Shown one piece after another: positions 24,886 to 37,052 of a DNA stretch of 64,000 nt. A program made the position numbers and the translations under genes. The DNA is taken from NCBI GenBank assembly GCA_949752795.1, contig OX457057.1, forward strand, positions 6,190,632 to 6,254,631, written 5' to 3'. This stretch comes from Hyperoodon ampullatus (taxonomy: Eukaryota; Chordata; Mammalia; Artiodactyla; Ziphiidae). Positions within the stretch are counted from its first letter, which is position 1, and each line of letters begins with the position of its first letter. The notes under the pieces are model-generated. The model was not told the DNA's origin. It ran no database searches and was given only the letters and a program-made list of their open reading frames with translations.

Positions 24886-26235
24886 AAGGCTGAACTAAAC
24901 CCTAGAATTTAAGGATTCACGCTGCTGTACAGAAGGACTCAGGTTTGCCAGGCTGTAAACAGTGTCCTGCTCAGCAGGAAAGGAGTTTGCACCAGAGTGT
25001 CACTAAACCCACTACTTAGTTCAGCTGCCTTTTCCCTTTCTTTTGTAGTAAGACTGTCCAGATGAAGGAAACAGTGCATTGATTTAAATCCTGGTACAAG
25101 CCCTGCATCTTGCTGCATACCGTCACTCTGAGTAGCACAGCTGTGTGTGTCCTAGGTTCACCTGCGTTCGCTTGTAGCTGCAGTAGACGGTTCCCACCAT
25201 GCTGACAGTTTCCCACCTCAAGCTGCTGAGATTTCTGCAGCACCTTGAGAGTCTGCACCTCCTCCAAAAGGTGCAGCTACAGTGCGGGGTAGCTAAGGCC
25301 CTCAGGGGCACCCCTCCACCAGAAGGGACTGGAAGATGGTACATAAATGCCTCAGCGATCCATCCTACAGCAGGACAATGATAAAGCTTGTTCCATTTGG
25401 CTTCTCAGGGCGCCCCAATACGACTGAGCCCCAGTTGCCCACACGGGTGACCTGGTCATTCATGTGTTTGTTATTAGCTTTTCTCCCTTCCCCATCTTCT
25501 TCTCCTGCTTCCTGGAATCACCCCCTACCAGCTTGGGCAGGAGAGGGGGGAGCAAACTAAGACACGGGCATGTCTATTGCACCTATTTTGTTAAAAGCCT
25601 GAAAGCAATGAACCTAAACGTCAGGAAAGTGATTACCTCTTGGCAGAGGTTGAAAGCAGAGGAGCTTGGTGACAGCGACAGCACGAGGTGGATTTCCAGG
25701 GAGTTGGCAAATCTTCTGTCTGGACCTGACTGTGGTTCCACGTGTGTGATAAATCAGTGAGCTGTTCGTTTTGTGTTTTGCACTTTTCTGTGTTCTGTTT
25801 TGTAATACAGACGTTTAATAATTCATGGGCATGAAGATAAAAGATTAAAATCATTTGAAAACTTAATAGGTCTTAAATGTATTAGTTGTATAAATAATGG
25901 TTAAGTGTTAGAAAGTCCCGTTTAGTAGATTCAGAATTTTGACATATTGAACACATAGGTAAAGCACAAAAGCCACCGGAAACTTTCAAGATCCCAGTGA
26001 GCACAATCCAGGAGTTTCCACTCTCAAGACCTGTGCAAAGGTCTTGGCTTGCACTTCTCATGAATGTTGGGTGTTCACTGCTCTCTCAGGGGGACAGCAA
26101 ATCAAAGTTGAGCTTGGCAGGCACTGACCAGCAGCCCAAGCCTGGGGTTCCTGATCACCTGGCCGCTTCGAGAAAGAGGGTCTCAGGCGCCCCGGGGAGG
26201 CTTCTTTCGCCAGGGTCCAGGAGCTGTCTCAATAG
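24886..26235. other. Unassigned intergenic DNA
   Basis: No gene, tRNA-like head or TSD-flanked insertion recognised. Confidence 0.5.
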
Positions 26236-26375
26236 GGCTGCCAGATGGAGCACATCAAAATACAGGATGCCAGATATTGCCTGGAACGTACTGATACATA
26301 AGAATTATTTGATATTTAACTGAACTTTGAATTTAATTGGGCGTCCTGCATTTTCTCAGGTGACCCTGTGTCCCC
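26236..26375. repeat. Possible ancient palindromic MITE
   Basis: The left part 'gggctgccagatggagcaca' ... 'aaatacaggatgccag' and the right part 'ttgggcgtcctgcattttct' ... 'caggtgacc' are approximate reverse complements, as in old mammalian palindromic DNA-transposon relics. Diverged; family not assigned. Confidence 0.4.
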
Positions 26376-26847
26376 GTGAGGCTGTATCCCAGCCCACGGA
26401 TGAGGAGTCCACAGCCATCCTGGGTGCCACCACCTTGATTCTAGAACCTGAGTCCAACATCCTTCAGCTCTAGCACAGCCTGGCATCCAGACACTGGGTT
26501 CTTGCTCTGGCTCAGCTCAGATTCTAGCCACAACCCCTTTGTCCCAGGCTTTGGATGGCCCAGAGTCCGGGGTTTGGTGCCATAGGCTCCCTAAACAGAG
26601 GGCATATGTTCGGAAATAGTCTGACAGAGTTCCCAGGCCCGTCCATAACATTTCGTTTTAACCCACAATATACCTGTGCAGACACAAGAGTAACCACACA
26701 ACTTCTACTGATCCCATCCTGTGTAGATCAAATAAATATGTTTGAGTGTCTACCATGTGTTTGGCTCTCTGCCCGCCAAGTTCTGCAGGAGGGTGCAAAA
26801 GGAGTTGGATTATCCTGGCTTCCTGGAATTTGCAATGCAGACTCTGT

Positions 26848-26887
26848 GCATGTGTGTGTGAGTGTGTGTGTGTGTGAGTGTGTGTAG
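26848..26887. repeat. (TG)n microsatellite
   Basis: Interrupted TG run. Confidence 0.9.
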
Positions 26888-27030
26888 GGCACGTCAGATC
26901 CACAGAAGCTTCCCTGAAGAGTGAAAAGCAGTGCTGACTGAAGGACACCAGGAGTCCGTTAACTGCATAAATGAAGGGAAGGCACCTTTCTCTACAACAC
27001 ACGTGGAAGCACACGCTTTCGCCAACACGC

Positions 27031-27046
27031 ATGTGTGTGTGTGCGT

Positions 27047-27083
<37 letters not shown>
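27031..27083. repeat. (TG)n-(CA)n compound microsatellite
   Basis: About 17 bases of TG/GTGC repeat pass directly into an uninterrupted CA run of about 36 bases, making a palindromic purine-pyrimidine alternating tract. Confidence 0.95.
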
Positions 27084-27084
<1 letters not shown>

Positions 27085-29799
27085 CTGCAGCCCTGGTACT
27101 GCCCAGTCCTCCTGAACGGGGAGCCAAAAGGCAGCCTTACGGGCAAACCGTTGATGGACAGGCAGGGGTGGCTGGAGGAGACAGAGGCGCAGAGAGGCTG
27201 AGGAGGGAGGGTGGAGCCCAGGCTGTGAGGTCTGTGCTGGTTCCGGTGATGCCGCCCCGCCTCGCTCCTAGCCTGACCTGTGGAAAGCAGGCGCTCCATA
27301 AACACTCGCTGGGTGAACCTATGAATGACCCCAAGCCTAACTGCGAACACTGCAGCCCTCATGTGCTGCCGGAGGCTTGGGCCCCAGGGTCACTCAGTCC
27401 TGGGTTTGAGTCCCAGTTCAAGTCCAGCTCCAACCGTGAGTGCCAAGTGACGCTCACCAAGCCTCAGGCTTCCGGATCCAAAAAACATGGTAGGGGTATT
27501 GCCCACTTCCTAAAGGTAGGATGATTAAATGAGGTTTAAAGTACATAAAAGCCTGAACACAAGGCCTGGCACAAGATCTGTTATTAAAAATGTTATTCAT
27601 AAAATTAAAAAAAAAAACACGCAGCTGTGTGCTTTGCAGAAAAAGTGTGTTTACAAAGTTAAAAAAAAAAAAAAAGAATTCAGCCGTAGAACCATGAATC
27701 CTTGCAAGGGCGGAAAATGCTTTAAAAGCACCATCTCTCCTTCCCTTTGTGCCAGAGAAATACTAGACATGCCTCTGGCTCCCCCGCCGGCCCTCCCAGG
27801 CGCGGGCCGAGAAGGTGGGGCTCTCCCACCACCTTGTGGACGCCCCGGAATGGCAGGTGACCGCCGCTGCTGCGGGGACCCACCTGGGGTCACCTCCCAC
27901 CCTCCCCCTCCCCTTCCCTCTCTAGCATTGGAGTCCCAGCCTTTGGCTGAGCTGTTCCCACCACACCCAGGGGTGCAAAGGAACCGGCGTCCAGTTATTT
28001 ATCTGTGGCTGATCTGGGCTTTCTCATGAACCAACACCAACCGCGGGCGTGGAGGGCATGACGGGTAGGCACAAACTTTGATCAAACCTGATATAAAATT
28101 GAGTTCAGTTGGATCCTTTGAACTGTCCCTTTGGGTCTGACTTGGTCTCTTTAAGGTAACGGCCTCTGGGGCTTTGGTCCTCCTGTCCCTCTAGGGTGCG
28201 GCTGGGGGCAGGGCGGGGCTCGTGTGACCTCCTGGCCACAGGCTGGTCACCGTGTGCACTGCGGGGGCCAAGGGGGTTTGGTGGACCCCTGATTTCCAGG
28301 TTCTGCTGTGAAGTGGGTGGGGCCCTGCCTGGCCCTGTAGAGCCCCCAGCATCTCTCCACTGGCCCCCAGCCGCCCCCTGTCCTCACTATCCTTCCCCAC
28401 TGAGGTGGAGTATCGCCCCCTTCAGGTCATCCCCCCGCAAGGGGCCATTGCAGCTTTCAGTCCTGAGTAGGACCCACTCCTGCTCTCCCCCAACAGACTC
28501 CTCCCAGGGTTGGCGGAGGGCTGAGCCTTTACCCCCAGGGGTCCTCTCCACGCAGCTCCCCATCGGCTTGGCCCCCTCCCAGCCTACTGCCTCTGCCTTC
28601 CTTCCACAGTGCCCAGGGACGGGGGGTGGGCTTCGCCTGTGTTCCCTGCATGCCCTGTCACCCTCTTTCCACTCTGGATTCCTGTCTAGACCCACTGATA
28701 AGACGGGGAATCTCGTCCACAGAGGGGGAGAAACCCCGAGGTCCAGTCTGACCTTGGAGGGTTAAGAAAGGAAGCTTCTGACCTTGTAAGGTTAACAGAG
28801 GTCAAAGGAATTTTTTAAGTCCTTTCTTTCTCAACAACACCTAGATTCCAAGCCTTCTCTCGGGCTGCAGAATCCTACTTTGAATATCAGAAAGGAGGTA
28901 TTAGCTGTTGTCTCCTTAGCATCCCCAGCTGCCCCCTCCCTCCCCTCTCCTCCCCTCCCCCAAGCTGATAAACGCTCAACAGGCAGCTGACACAGTACCC
29001 CTCACACCCACTTCCTCCAGGCCCTTCAGCCTCCCTTGCGGTTGGGTGTGACTGTGTCACTGAGTCCGGGCCAATGGAATGAGTGGGATGTGGGCCTCTT
29101 GCTAGCCTGGCGCAGGCAGAGCCCAGATGGAAGGAGCCTGGGTCCCTGAATGACCGTTTGGAGGTCCCCTGTGCATCGGAAACACCCATTTGGACTTCAC
29201 ATGAGCCAAAAAAAAGCGTCCATTGTGTTCAGCTCTTGGGATGTTGAGGTTTATAAGTTACAGCTGTGAGCTCTGAGCTAACAAAAGAGCACGTCATTGT
29301 GTGTAAAGGCAAAATAGAAAAACACAATGGTATTTTTTTCAAACTGTTACTCCCGTCTAGAGATATGATAAGATGGAGCCAGTCCTCTGATGGCTCATCC
29401 TCCCCCACCTGACCAGTGACCGACGAGGCTTCATTCCTCTGTGCTACGTCTCTCCCTGTTGATGTCATTGTCCACAGTTTGGCTTCCTGTGTGTAAGCGA
29501 TTCTCGAAAGACCGTCTCTGATCTCCAGACCCATCTCTAGAGGCCTCCGTGCCTCAAAGGTCCCTCGACCTCATTCTGTATCAAAGCTACCCTGCGACTC
29601 GCCCCACCAGCCCAAACGCTCTCCTCTCCTTTGCCCGGGTGCTCAAGCTGGACACCCCGCTCCCTCCTCCCCACACCCCCCACCTTCAACCTGTCACCAA
29701 GCCCTGTTGGTTTTACCCGCAAATGCCTAGGCAACCCACCACCTCTGTCTCTCCACCATCACTCACATCCTCTCCCGCCTGGGCAGTTCTCTAAGATCC
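27084..29799. other. Unassigned intergenic DNA, partly GC-rich
   Basis: GC-rich around 27,770-28,770 with long open frames that show no recognisable protein motif. No splice-supported gene was found. A-rich interruptions lie at about 27,600-27,675. Confidence 0.45.
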
Positions 29800-30665
29800 T
29801 CCCTGGTGCGCCCACCTGGGCCCCCTGAGCCCTTCCAATCCACTTTTCCACTCTGAGCTACAAGACCTTTGCAAAATATGAATATGATTTAGGTCACCCA
29901 CTCCGCTGCACTGGACCCATCTAAGCTTCTCCTTGTTCTTAGAAAATGACACAGTCCACGAGGCCCACAGCCTGAGCCCAAGCTGCCTCTCCAGCCCACC
30001 CCCAACTCACCTCGGCATCCCAGCCCCACTGGCTCTGTGCTCACCCTGCCCCCTCCTGTCACAGGAGCTCTGCACATGCTGCCCCCTCTACTCAGCATTA
30101 GCACACCTGTCCAGTGTCATTTCCTCAGGGACCCCCGGCCCTCCCATCAAAGTCACCTCCCCTTATTATAAACTTTCCTAGAGCCACACGTCTTCCCCCA
30201 GTAGCACTTTGTGCTTTGTAATTTCACTACAGACTGTACTGTATAATTTCTTGCTCTGTCATTGATTCAATCCAGCTCCTACCCCAGGACCTTTGCACTT
30301 GCTCGTCCCTCTGCCTGGCATGACCTTCCCCCAGACATCAGCACAGCTAACACCCTCACCTCGTCCAAGTCTTTCTTCAAATGTCACCTTCTGGGTGGGG
30401 ACTCATCAACAACCCTATTCAAACTGCAGTGCCCCTCCCCCAACCCCCAGCCCCACACTCCCTAAGCCCCTTCTCTGGGGATGACTGTCTTCTGACTTAC
30501 CATTTATTTATGTTATTTGTCTTGTTCAATGTGTCTCTCCCTCTCTACAATGTCATGCCACAGGGCCAGGAACTTTTGCCTGTTTGTTCACTGTTGTATC
30601 CCTAGTCCCTAGGGTAGAGCTGGGACAGAGAAGCCCCTGATGCATCGGTTAAGGGAATAAGTGAA
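29800..30665 (+). repeat. L2 (LINE2) 3' end
   Basis: Clear L2 text: 'caggacctttgcacttgctc', 'ccctctgcctggcatgacct', 'tctttcttcaaatgtcacct', and 'tgttcactgttgtatcccta' near the end. The left limit is approximate. Confidence 0.7.
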
Positions 30666-30819
30666 TGCAGTATAATATTTCTAGGCAGGGCCAACTTATT
30701 CTGTACAGTGGGCAGTGTCCAGAGCACACAATGCTTTTAGGGATCCTCAAATATGGGTTCATTTCTTTTAAAATCAGAAGGGGAAAAAAAAAAAGAACTC
30801 TTAGGCCAAGGGAAATGTT

Positions 30820-31000
30820 TTAATATACAGTATTAATATATTAATACATTCATCTTTAAAACAACACAGCTGTAAAATAAAATTATATATACTAATATAA
30901 ATTATTATATATTATATATAATTATAATACATAATATACAATTATAATGTATATTATATATATTTAATATATATAATTTTATATATATGTATTTTTTTTT
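30820..31000. repeat. AT-rich low-complexity tract
   Basis: Dense TATA/ATTATA units with several self-complementary stretches, ending in a T-run directly before the CpG-rich block at 31,016. Confidence 0.9.
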
Positions 31001-31015
31001 TATGGAGAAAGGGGC

Positions 31016-31400
31016 CCACCTTCCGCCTCAGCCCGCGGAAGTCATAGCGGGCCTGTTTCTGGAGCTTTCCCTGCAGACTCTGCCGGCCTTTAAACTTCGG
31101 GAGGATGAGCGGCTGGCGAGGGGTGGGGGCCCTGCGCGGGGTCCAGCGCCTCCGCGGCGGACTGCAGGGCGGTGCCGCTTTAAGGATGCTCTGCGGGTAC
31201 CGGCGGTAGGCGGCGAGGATGAAGCCTGGCGAGGATGCAGCCGTGACGTCACGGCCCCGCCCCGCGGGGTGATGCTGCAGGAGCAGCGGCGGGCAGGGGG
31301 CGGCCGGGCCGGGACCCGAGCTGCAAACGGGGCAGGCAGGACCCCGGCCTCGGAAAGGGATGCCTCCTGGCTGGACCCACAGGTACCTCCATTTCCTCCG
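31016..31400 (+). promoter_or_regulatory. SLC45A1: CpG-island promoter and presumptive exon 1 of SLC45A1
   Basis: An abrupt CpG-rich block contains a full palindromic CRE, tgacgtca (31,244-31,251), directly followed by a GC box ccccgcccc (31,255-31,263). It ends at a good splice donor, CAG|GTACCT, after 31,382. The nearest downstream acceptor on this strand before a recognised coding exon is at 35,933-35,934. I infer that transcription starts in this block and that exon 1 ends at 31,382. There is no recognisable TATA box at the right place, as usual for CpG-island promoters. Exact start sites cannot be read from sequence. Confidence 0.65.
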
Positions 31401-32650
31401 CACAGCTTTCCCGGCTCTGTGCTGGGAGAGTCGCGGCTTAGGCCCCAGGGTAATCAGAGTGCCAGGATTGGGACTGGAGGTTGGCACCGAGATCTTTGTT
31501 TCTCTTGGATGTCTAATTAATTGAACTGTCAGTGGAGCCCACGTCTTGCCCCCTGAGAGCAGAACTCTCCCGCCCTGAGAAGGGTAGCCGTTGGGTGACA
31601 GATTTATTTCACATTTGCAAGGAAAGAGATCAAACACTGGAATTTGCCCCAGGCTTAAGCTCTGCTTATTGGTGCCGGAGGCCTGTTCCTGGGTCACCTG
31701 GGCAGGTATGATCAGCTTCCGGTTCACCTCCCGCCAGAGGCTTAATGAAAGCTCTGGACGGCTGGAGCCCTGGTATAATCTGTCTCAGCATCCCAGGATT
31801 AAGTTTTTGAGGAGTACAAGGATTTCTGCTTTCTTGTCAAGGGTAACATGTGCTGAGGCTGAAACTGGAGGGTTACAGAGGTTCGGTTCACTCTGTCCTT
31901 GACAAGTTGTTTGTGGGGTTATCATAATGCTTTTGTTTTTCAGCCTTTATAGGGAAGTAGAACCAGGTGCTGATGAAAGTTCAATGTGTGCCTCACCAGG
32001 GGTTTGGGGATCAGTTGGCTGTCAGGTAGGGGCCAGATTGCCACAGATCAAAAGTGAGAAGTGGGCGGCATACATTTGAGCAACTAGCTGATTAAATACA
32101 TCCCCTGAAGTCCACAGAGCCCTTTGCTGGTCTGGGAAGATTTCCTTGAAGTATTAAGTTTAAGAATTGGTAGAAGGAAGAGCGGGGAAGGGCTGTGGCC
32201 ACCCCCGTCACCCCACAGTTGGAAGCCTGGTTTCACGTAGAGAAGTGAGGAAATGAGTTGAGGTCAGAGTGGGGTAATTTTAAGCATTCGAATGACATGG
32301 ACATTGTTTATTTTTATTAATCTATTGCTGCTTAGTCATCCCACAACACAATTTGAGGGGTTCATTCCTTGAAACATCCTCTGTATTCTAGAAGCACAGT
32401 GGACCCAGCATATAACCTGGGGGGTCCAGGAATATGTGCACATTTTTGGGGGGCTGAGTGAATGGTAATACAGTGTGGTCGAGATGGTCTGATGAATATT
32501 TGTATTAGTGTATTAAAATTCTATTTTACTAGTATACATTTTACTTTCTTTTTTTTATAACATCCAAAAGTGAATTTTCAATAGTTCTTAGAATAAACTT
32601 TCATGGACAGCTTTTAATATATGTATTTTTAAATAAAAGTGGTAATCCTG
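31383..32650. other. Intron 1, unassigned
   Basis: Nothing recognisable beyond the start of the presumed first intron. Confidence 0.5.
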
Positions 32651-32804
32651 GGCTTCCCTGGTGGCGCAGTGGTTGAGAGTCCACCTGCCGATGCAGGGGA
32701 CACGGGTTCGTGCCCCGGTCTGGGAAGATCCCACATGCCATGGAGCGTCTGGGCCCGTGAGCCATGGTCGCTGAGCCTGCGCATCCGGAGCCTGTGCTCC
32801 CCAA
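32651..32804 (+). repeat. CHR-type SINE, short form, 3'-truncated
   Basis: Normal head (gggcttccctggtggcgcag) through 'cggagcctgtgctcc', then the copy stops abruptly into 'ccaaacttgaaggggaagcc'. The last about 40 bases and the A-tail are missing and no TSD is visible, so the 3' end was probably lost by a later deletion. Confidence 0.88.
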
Positions 32805-32980
32805 ACTTGAAGGGGAAGCCTTAGTAAAGACTCTGCTCAAGCTCAGGTTTAATTCCAGTTTAGATGTGTGTTGGGGGTGGTGGTGTAGGATGGGGGCGGT
32901 GAGGGTCTCACTTTTGCTAGTTCAGGCTGCACACTGAATAGGGATACAGTTTACAAAAAAAAAAAAAAACAAAAAAAAGT

Positions 32981-33037
32981 GAGGAACAGAAAGAATCCGG
33001 GAGGGTGAGAAATAGATTTTCCTCCATCCTCAAATTA
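32981..33037 (+). repeat. Left arm of a 57-bp inverted repeat
   Basis: Matches the reverse complement of 35,071-35,127 at 56 of 57 positions. Preceded by an A-rich tract (32,955-32,978). Not a recognised SINE or LINE. Confidence 0.9.
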
Positions 33038-34071
33038 ATCAATGTTAAAGCTGGAGGTGGTGGGCAGGTGATGGTGAAATTGTCACATCACAGGTAGAGA
33101 CATGGACTATTTACATAGTCCATTTTAAGTGGGTCAAAAATCCTCCCTTTTCAAAAATATACTTCCGCCTTATGCTGTGTAAGGCTAAAATTCTTCCAAA
33201 CGGGGCCCATGGTTCTTCATTCTAAAATGAAAGGGAAGGTTTCTAACGCGTGTTCACTTAAGTTCACTTTATGGGGGTAAAATGCCAATAGGAAAGAGAG
33301 GCGTCGTGTGCCTGAAGGGGCAGGTAGAGGGGCACGGAGGGAGTTTGCCACGGAGGCAGGTGCGGGGCTGTGACCAGACAGGTGAAGTCAGGTTCAGCTC
33401 TCTGACACACCTGGGCTAAGGTCTTCCTTCTGACTTCTAAGGAGACAGTCTTATTATGCGGTGTTCCAGCAGGTCCTCTATTTCTGTGATCTTAATGACT
33501 GAAGCTCCAGGGACAGCTAACAACCACCTGGGTTTTTGAAGGCAAGCCCAGCCAATATTTCTCGAGTATTTACTGTGTACAAGGGCCTGAGTGAGACCTG
33601 TGAGAAACATAAACAAGAGGCTTAGCTTAAATTTTTTTTAATTTTTTAAAATCTTGACTTAATCTTCATAAATGGATTATGTTTTTAATGAAGTATTACT
33701 TGTCTGCATGGTTCTTAGGCACCTCTGCCCTTGTGGTAGAGGAGAGCATGGGATTTTTTTAAGGTCGTAAGGTAAACCTTTTCTAGAAGCGAGAGCAGAC
33801 TGATTCACTGGTTCTGTCATTCCCTGTCATCTTGGTGTGAATCTACCTCTTACCAAGTCTTCCTGGTCAACTAATCCCTTCTTGATGGGTTCATCTCTCA
33901 CCACCACATCGCCACTGTGCCCAGCTGGTGCACAGAGCTCCTGTGCATGGGTGGTTCCCACTGCTTAGCATGTCTCTCCTCCACTGTTTCACCTAACTTG
34001 AGGACAAGAACTATGTCTTTCTTTTATGTCTATAAATTCAGTGTCTTGGTGTTCAGTACTCAGCCAAATGG
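33038..34071. other. Intron 1, unassigned
   Basis: No recognised repeat of size. The patch at about 33,550-33,600 is vaguely L2/MIR-like. Confidence 0.4.
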
Positions 34072-34306
34072 GAGGATGGGTGGGTAGGTGGGCAAGTGGA
34101 AGGATGGATGGATGGATGGATGGATGGATTTGTGGATGGATGGATATTTGAAAGAGTGGATGGGTAGACGGGTAGGTTGGGTAGATTAGAGGACGGGTGG
34201 TGGATATGTATATGGATGGGTGGATATGTGGATGTGGATGGATGGGTGGGTGGGTGGGGAGATGGGTAGATGGATGGATGGATGGATGGATTGGTGGATG
34301 GTTTGT
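34072..34306. repeat. (GGAT)n-type minisatellite
   Basis: About 235 bases of GGAT/GGGT/GGTG units with perfect GGAT runs at about 34,102-34,130 and 34,270-34,290. Located in presumed intron 1. Confidence 0.92.
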
Positions 34307-35070
34307 TGCGTTAACATGATGTTCTGAATCCTGCTGGGACATCTCTAGAATAAATCATTTCTACCACTGGTGTCTTCTGAAGAGAAGGAAGACAATCCCA
34401 GAGTGGGTGGGGCAGTGGGGGAGTTTGGGATGCACATCTGGAGTGATAAGGAATTTCAGAGCGATTCATAAAGAAGTTATCGACTAGCAAGAGTGTGATG
34501 GAGGGTGTACAGTAAGTTAAAGTCAGAAATGAGGGCCTCATTTCTAAAGCTTAAAAACTAATTTTGAAAGAAAGCCTCTACTATTCATCTTTGTAAATAA
34601 CAAGTGTTCTTGTAAGGAAACCTATCAATCTTGGGAATGTCCTCTCAGGTTTAGGGCCTACTTCCCAGGAAGGACTCCAAAGGAAACTTAGGCGATTGCT
34701 TTTTTGTGATACAGATGGGGTGAGTTGTGTCAGAGAGGTCCAACCCAATGCAGAATGTCCCCCTCTCATGTTTTTATCTGTCTCTTTCCCTCTGATCTTA
34801 GTAGCTTTCCTCCCCCTGTGCTTAGTAAAATTGACATTGGCTAAAACACACAGGTGAACATGCTAGAACCTATTCCTTTAATATTTACAATCTAGATTAG
34901 TTTCTAAGCAGTGAAAACACTTGGATGCCCAAGGGCAGGTCTCCGAGTGGCACACATTGTAAACCCCAGGGAGGTGGGGGACAGAGGGGGCAGGAGTGTC
35001 TGTGAATTAGCCTACACGCCTGCTAATTCCCTACCCAGCGCGAGGGCGTTGCGAAAATTCCTCAAAAAAA
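34307..35070. other. Intron 1, unassigned
   Basis: No recognised repeat or gene. Confidence 0.5.
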
Positions 35071-35127
35071 TAATTTGAGGATGGAGGAACATCTATTTCT
35101 CACCCTCCCGGATTCTTTCTGTTCCTC
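35071..35127 (-). repeat. Right arm of the 57-bp inverted repeat
   Basis: Reverse complement of 32,981-33,037 with one mismatch. Followed by a C-rich stretch and a T-run (35,141-35,149), the rough counterpart of the A-rich tract beside the left arm. Confidence 0.9.
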
Positions 35128-35934
35128 CCCCACCCCTATTTTTTTTTGGTGTGTTGCCCTATAACAAGCAGGATTCAGGGGGTCGGTTTATTTCTTTAAA
35201 GAGAGCATTTCAAACACTATGAAAGTCTCAGTTCTCCTGACTCGACTGAAGATTCATTTGTCCAGCTGATGTAAAAGGAAAAGACTTGAACTCATTTGGC
35301 TGCTTTTAGGCTTGGGTCCTCCGGCTTAGGGTGGAGAGGAAACCCAGGTGTTAGGGACGGTGTGACTCTCCATCCCGAGAAGGAAGGGCTGTCCCCTCAC
35401 CACTTGCAAAGCGCTCAGGGTGCCCGTGAGTCCTGTCTCCCCCCACGGTGCCTGGTGTCCCCCTCTGCTCCCCTGGGGCCTGCAGGGAAGGGCAACATTC
35501 GCCCTGGAAATGGGCCACAGGTCCTAAAATAGCCCGGCAACCTTTGCGGCCAGAGGGCAGCCACGGGGCTCTTGGTGGCGCCCACTCTTCGTGGTTCTTT
35601 GCTGGACCCTCCCAGTAGAGCCTGTTTGGGGAACCGTCCCTTTGAGTTTTAGCACAGGGACCTGAAGGACTTGATCCCCTCTCTGGCTCTGGTCTCCCTG
35701 GTCAGGCGGGCTGCCCCGATGCGAAAGTGAGGCCCAGGGACACCGTCCATACAGCAGGCTCCACTCTGGGGGCTCGGTGTCGGCTCTAAGGGTCCCCCGA
35801 GTGAACTCACCTTTCCCACGTGGACGGGTGAGCGGTGCCACGGGGGATGGAGGGACAGCGCCACCGGGACAAATGAGCTCGCGTGGTGGAGGCCCCGCGG
35901 GTGACGGCTGCCCCCAAACGGGCTTTCCCCACAG
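35128..35934. other. Intron 1, 3' part, ending in the exon 2 acceptor
   Basis: GC-rich toward its right end. The acceptor 'ggctttccccacag' ends at 35,934. Confidence 0.6.
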
Positions 35935-35958
35935 GAGCACCCACCGGCTCCCCCTACG

Positions 35959-36355
35959 ATGACCCCCCCGGTGAGCAGCGCCCCTCCGGGAGAGGCCCTC
36001 TTCCCCTCCTTGACCCCTCAGGACTTCTGGAGGCCCCCGATCGCCGGCTACTCGGGGTCCATGACCCGGCACATCAGCCACCGGGCCAACAACTTCAAAC
36101 GACACCCCAAGAGGAGGAAGTGCATCCGGCCGTCGCCGCCCCCGCCCCCTAACACCCCGTGTCCAATCGAGCTGGTGGACTTCGGGGACCTGCACCCCCA
36201 GAGGTCCTTCCGGGAGCTGCTCTTCAACGGCTGCGTCCTCTTCGGCGTCGAGTTCAGCTACGCCGTGGAGACGGCATACGTGACCCCGGTGCTCCTGCAG
36301 ATGGGCCTTCCCGACCAGCTCTACAGCCTCGTGTGGTTCGTCAGCCCCATCCTCG
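35959..36355 (+). CDS. SLC45A1: SLC45A1 coding exon 2 (residues 1-133)
   Basis: The exon probably begins at 35,935 after 'cccacag' and ends at the donor g|gtgagg. The chosen start [17 protein letters not shown] aligns with the human N-terminus and has A at -3. The 24 exon bases before it are also open in frame. It encodes the basic, proline-rich N-terminal tail, the SLC45-type [18 protein letters not shown] lead-in and the first membrane helix, including the conserved [15 protein letters not shown] stretch. It ends in phase 1 within the second helix. Confidence 0.96.

Positions 36356-37052
<697 letters not shown>

Noticed and set aside
26658..27362. 234-codon minus-strand open frame
   Set aside because: Contains translated TG/CA microsatellite (runs of CVCVCV and THTHTH); not a protein.
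28196..28765. 189-codon + strand open frame in GC-rich DNA
   Set aside because: Low-complexity P/S/G composition, no domain, no splice partners and an overlapping antisense frame of similar length.
30954..31727. 257-codon minus-strand open frame over the CpG island
   Set aside because: No recognisable motif, spans the AT-rich tract and promoter, no splice or conservation evidence; a chance frame in GC-rich DNA.
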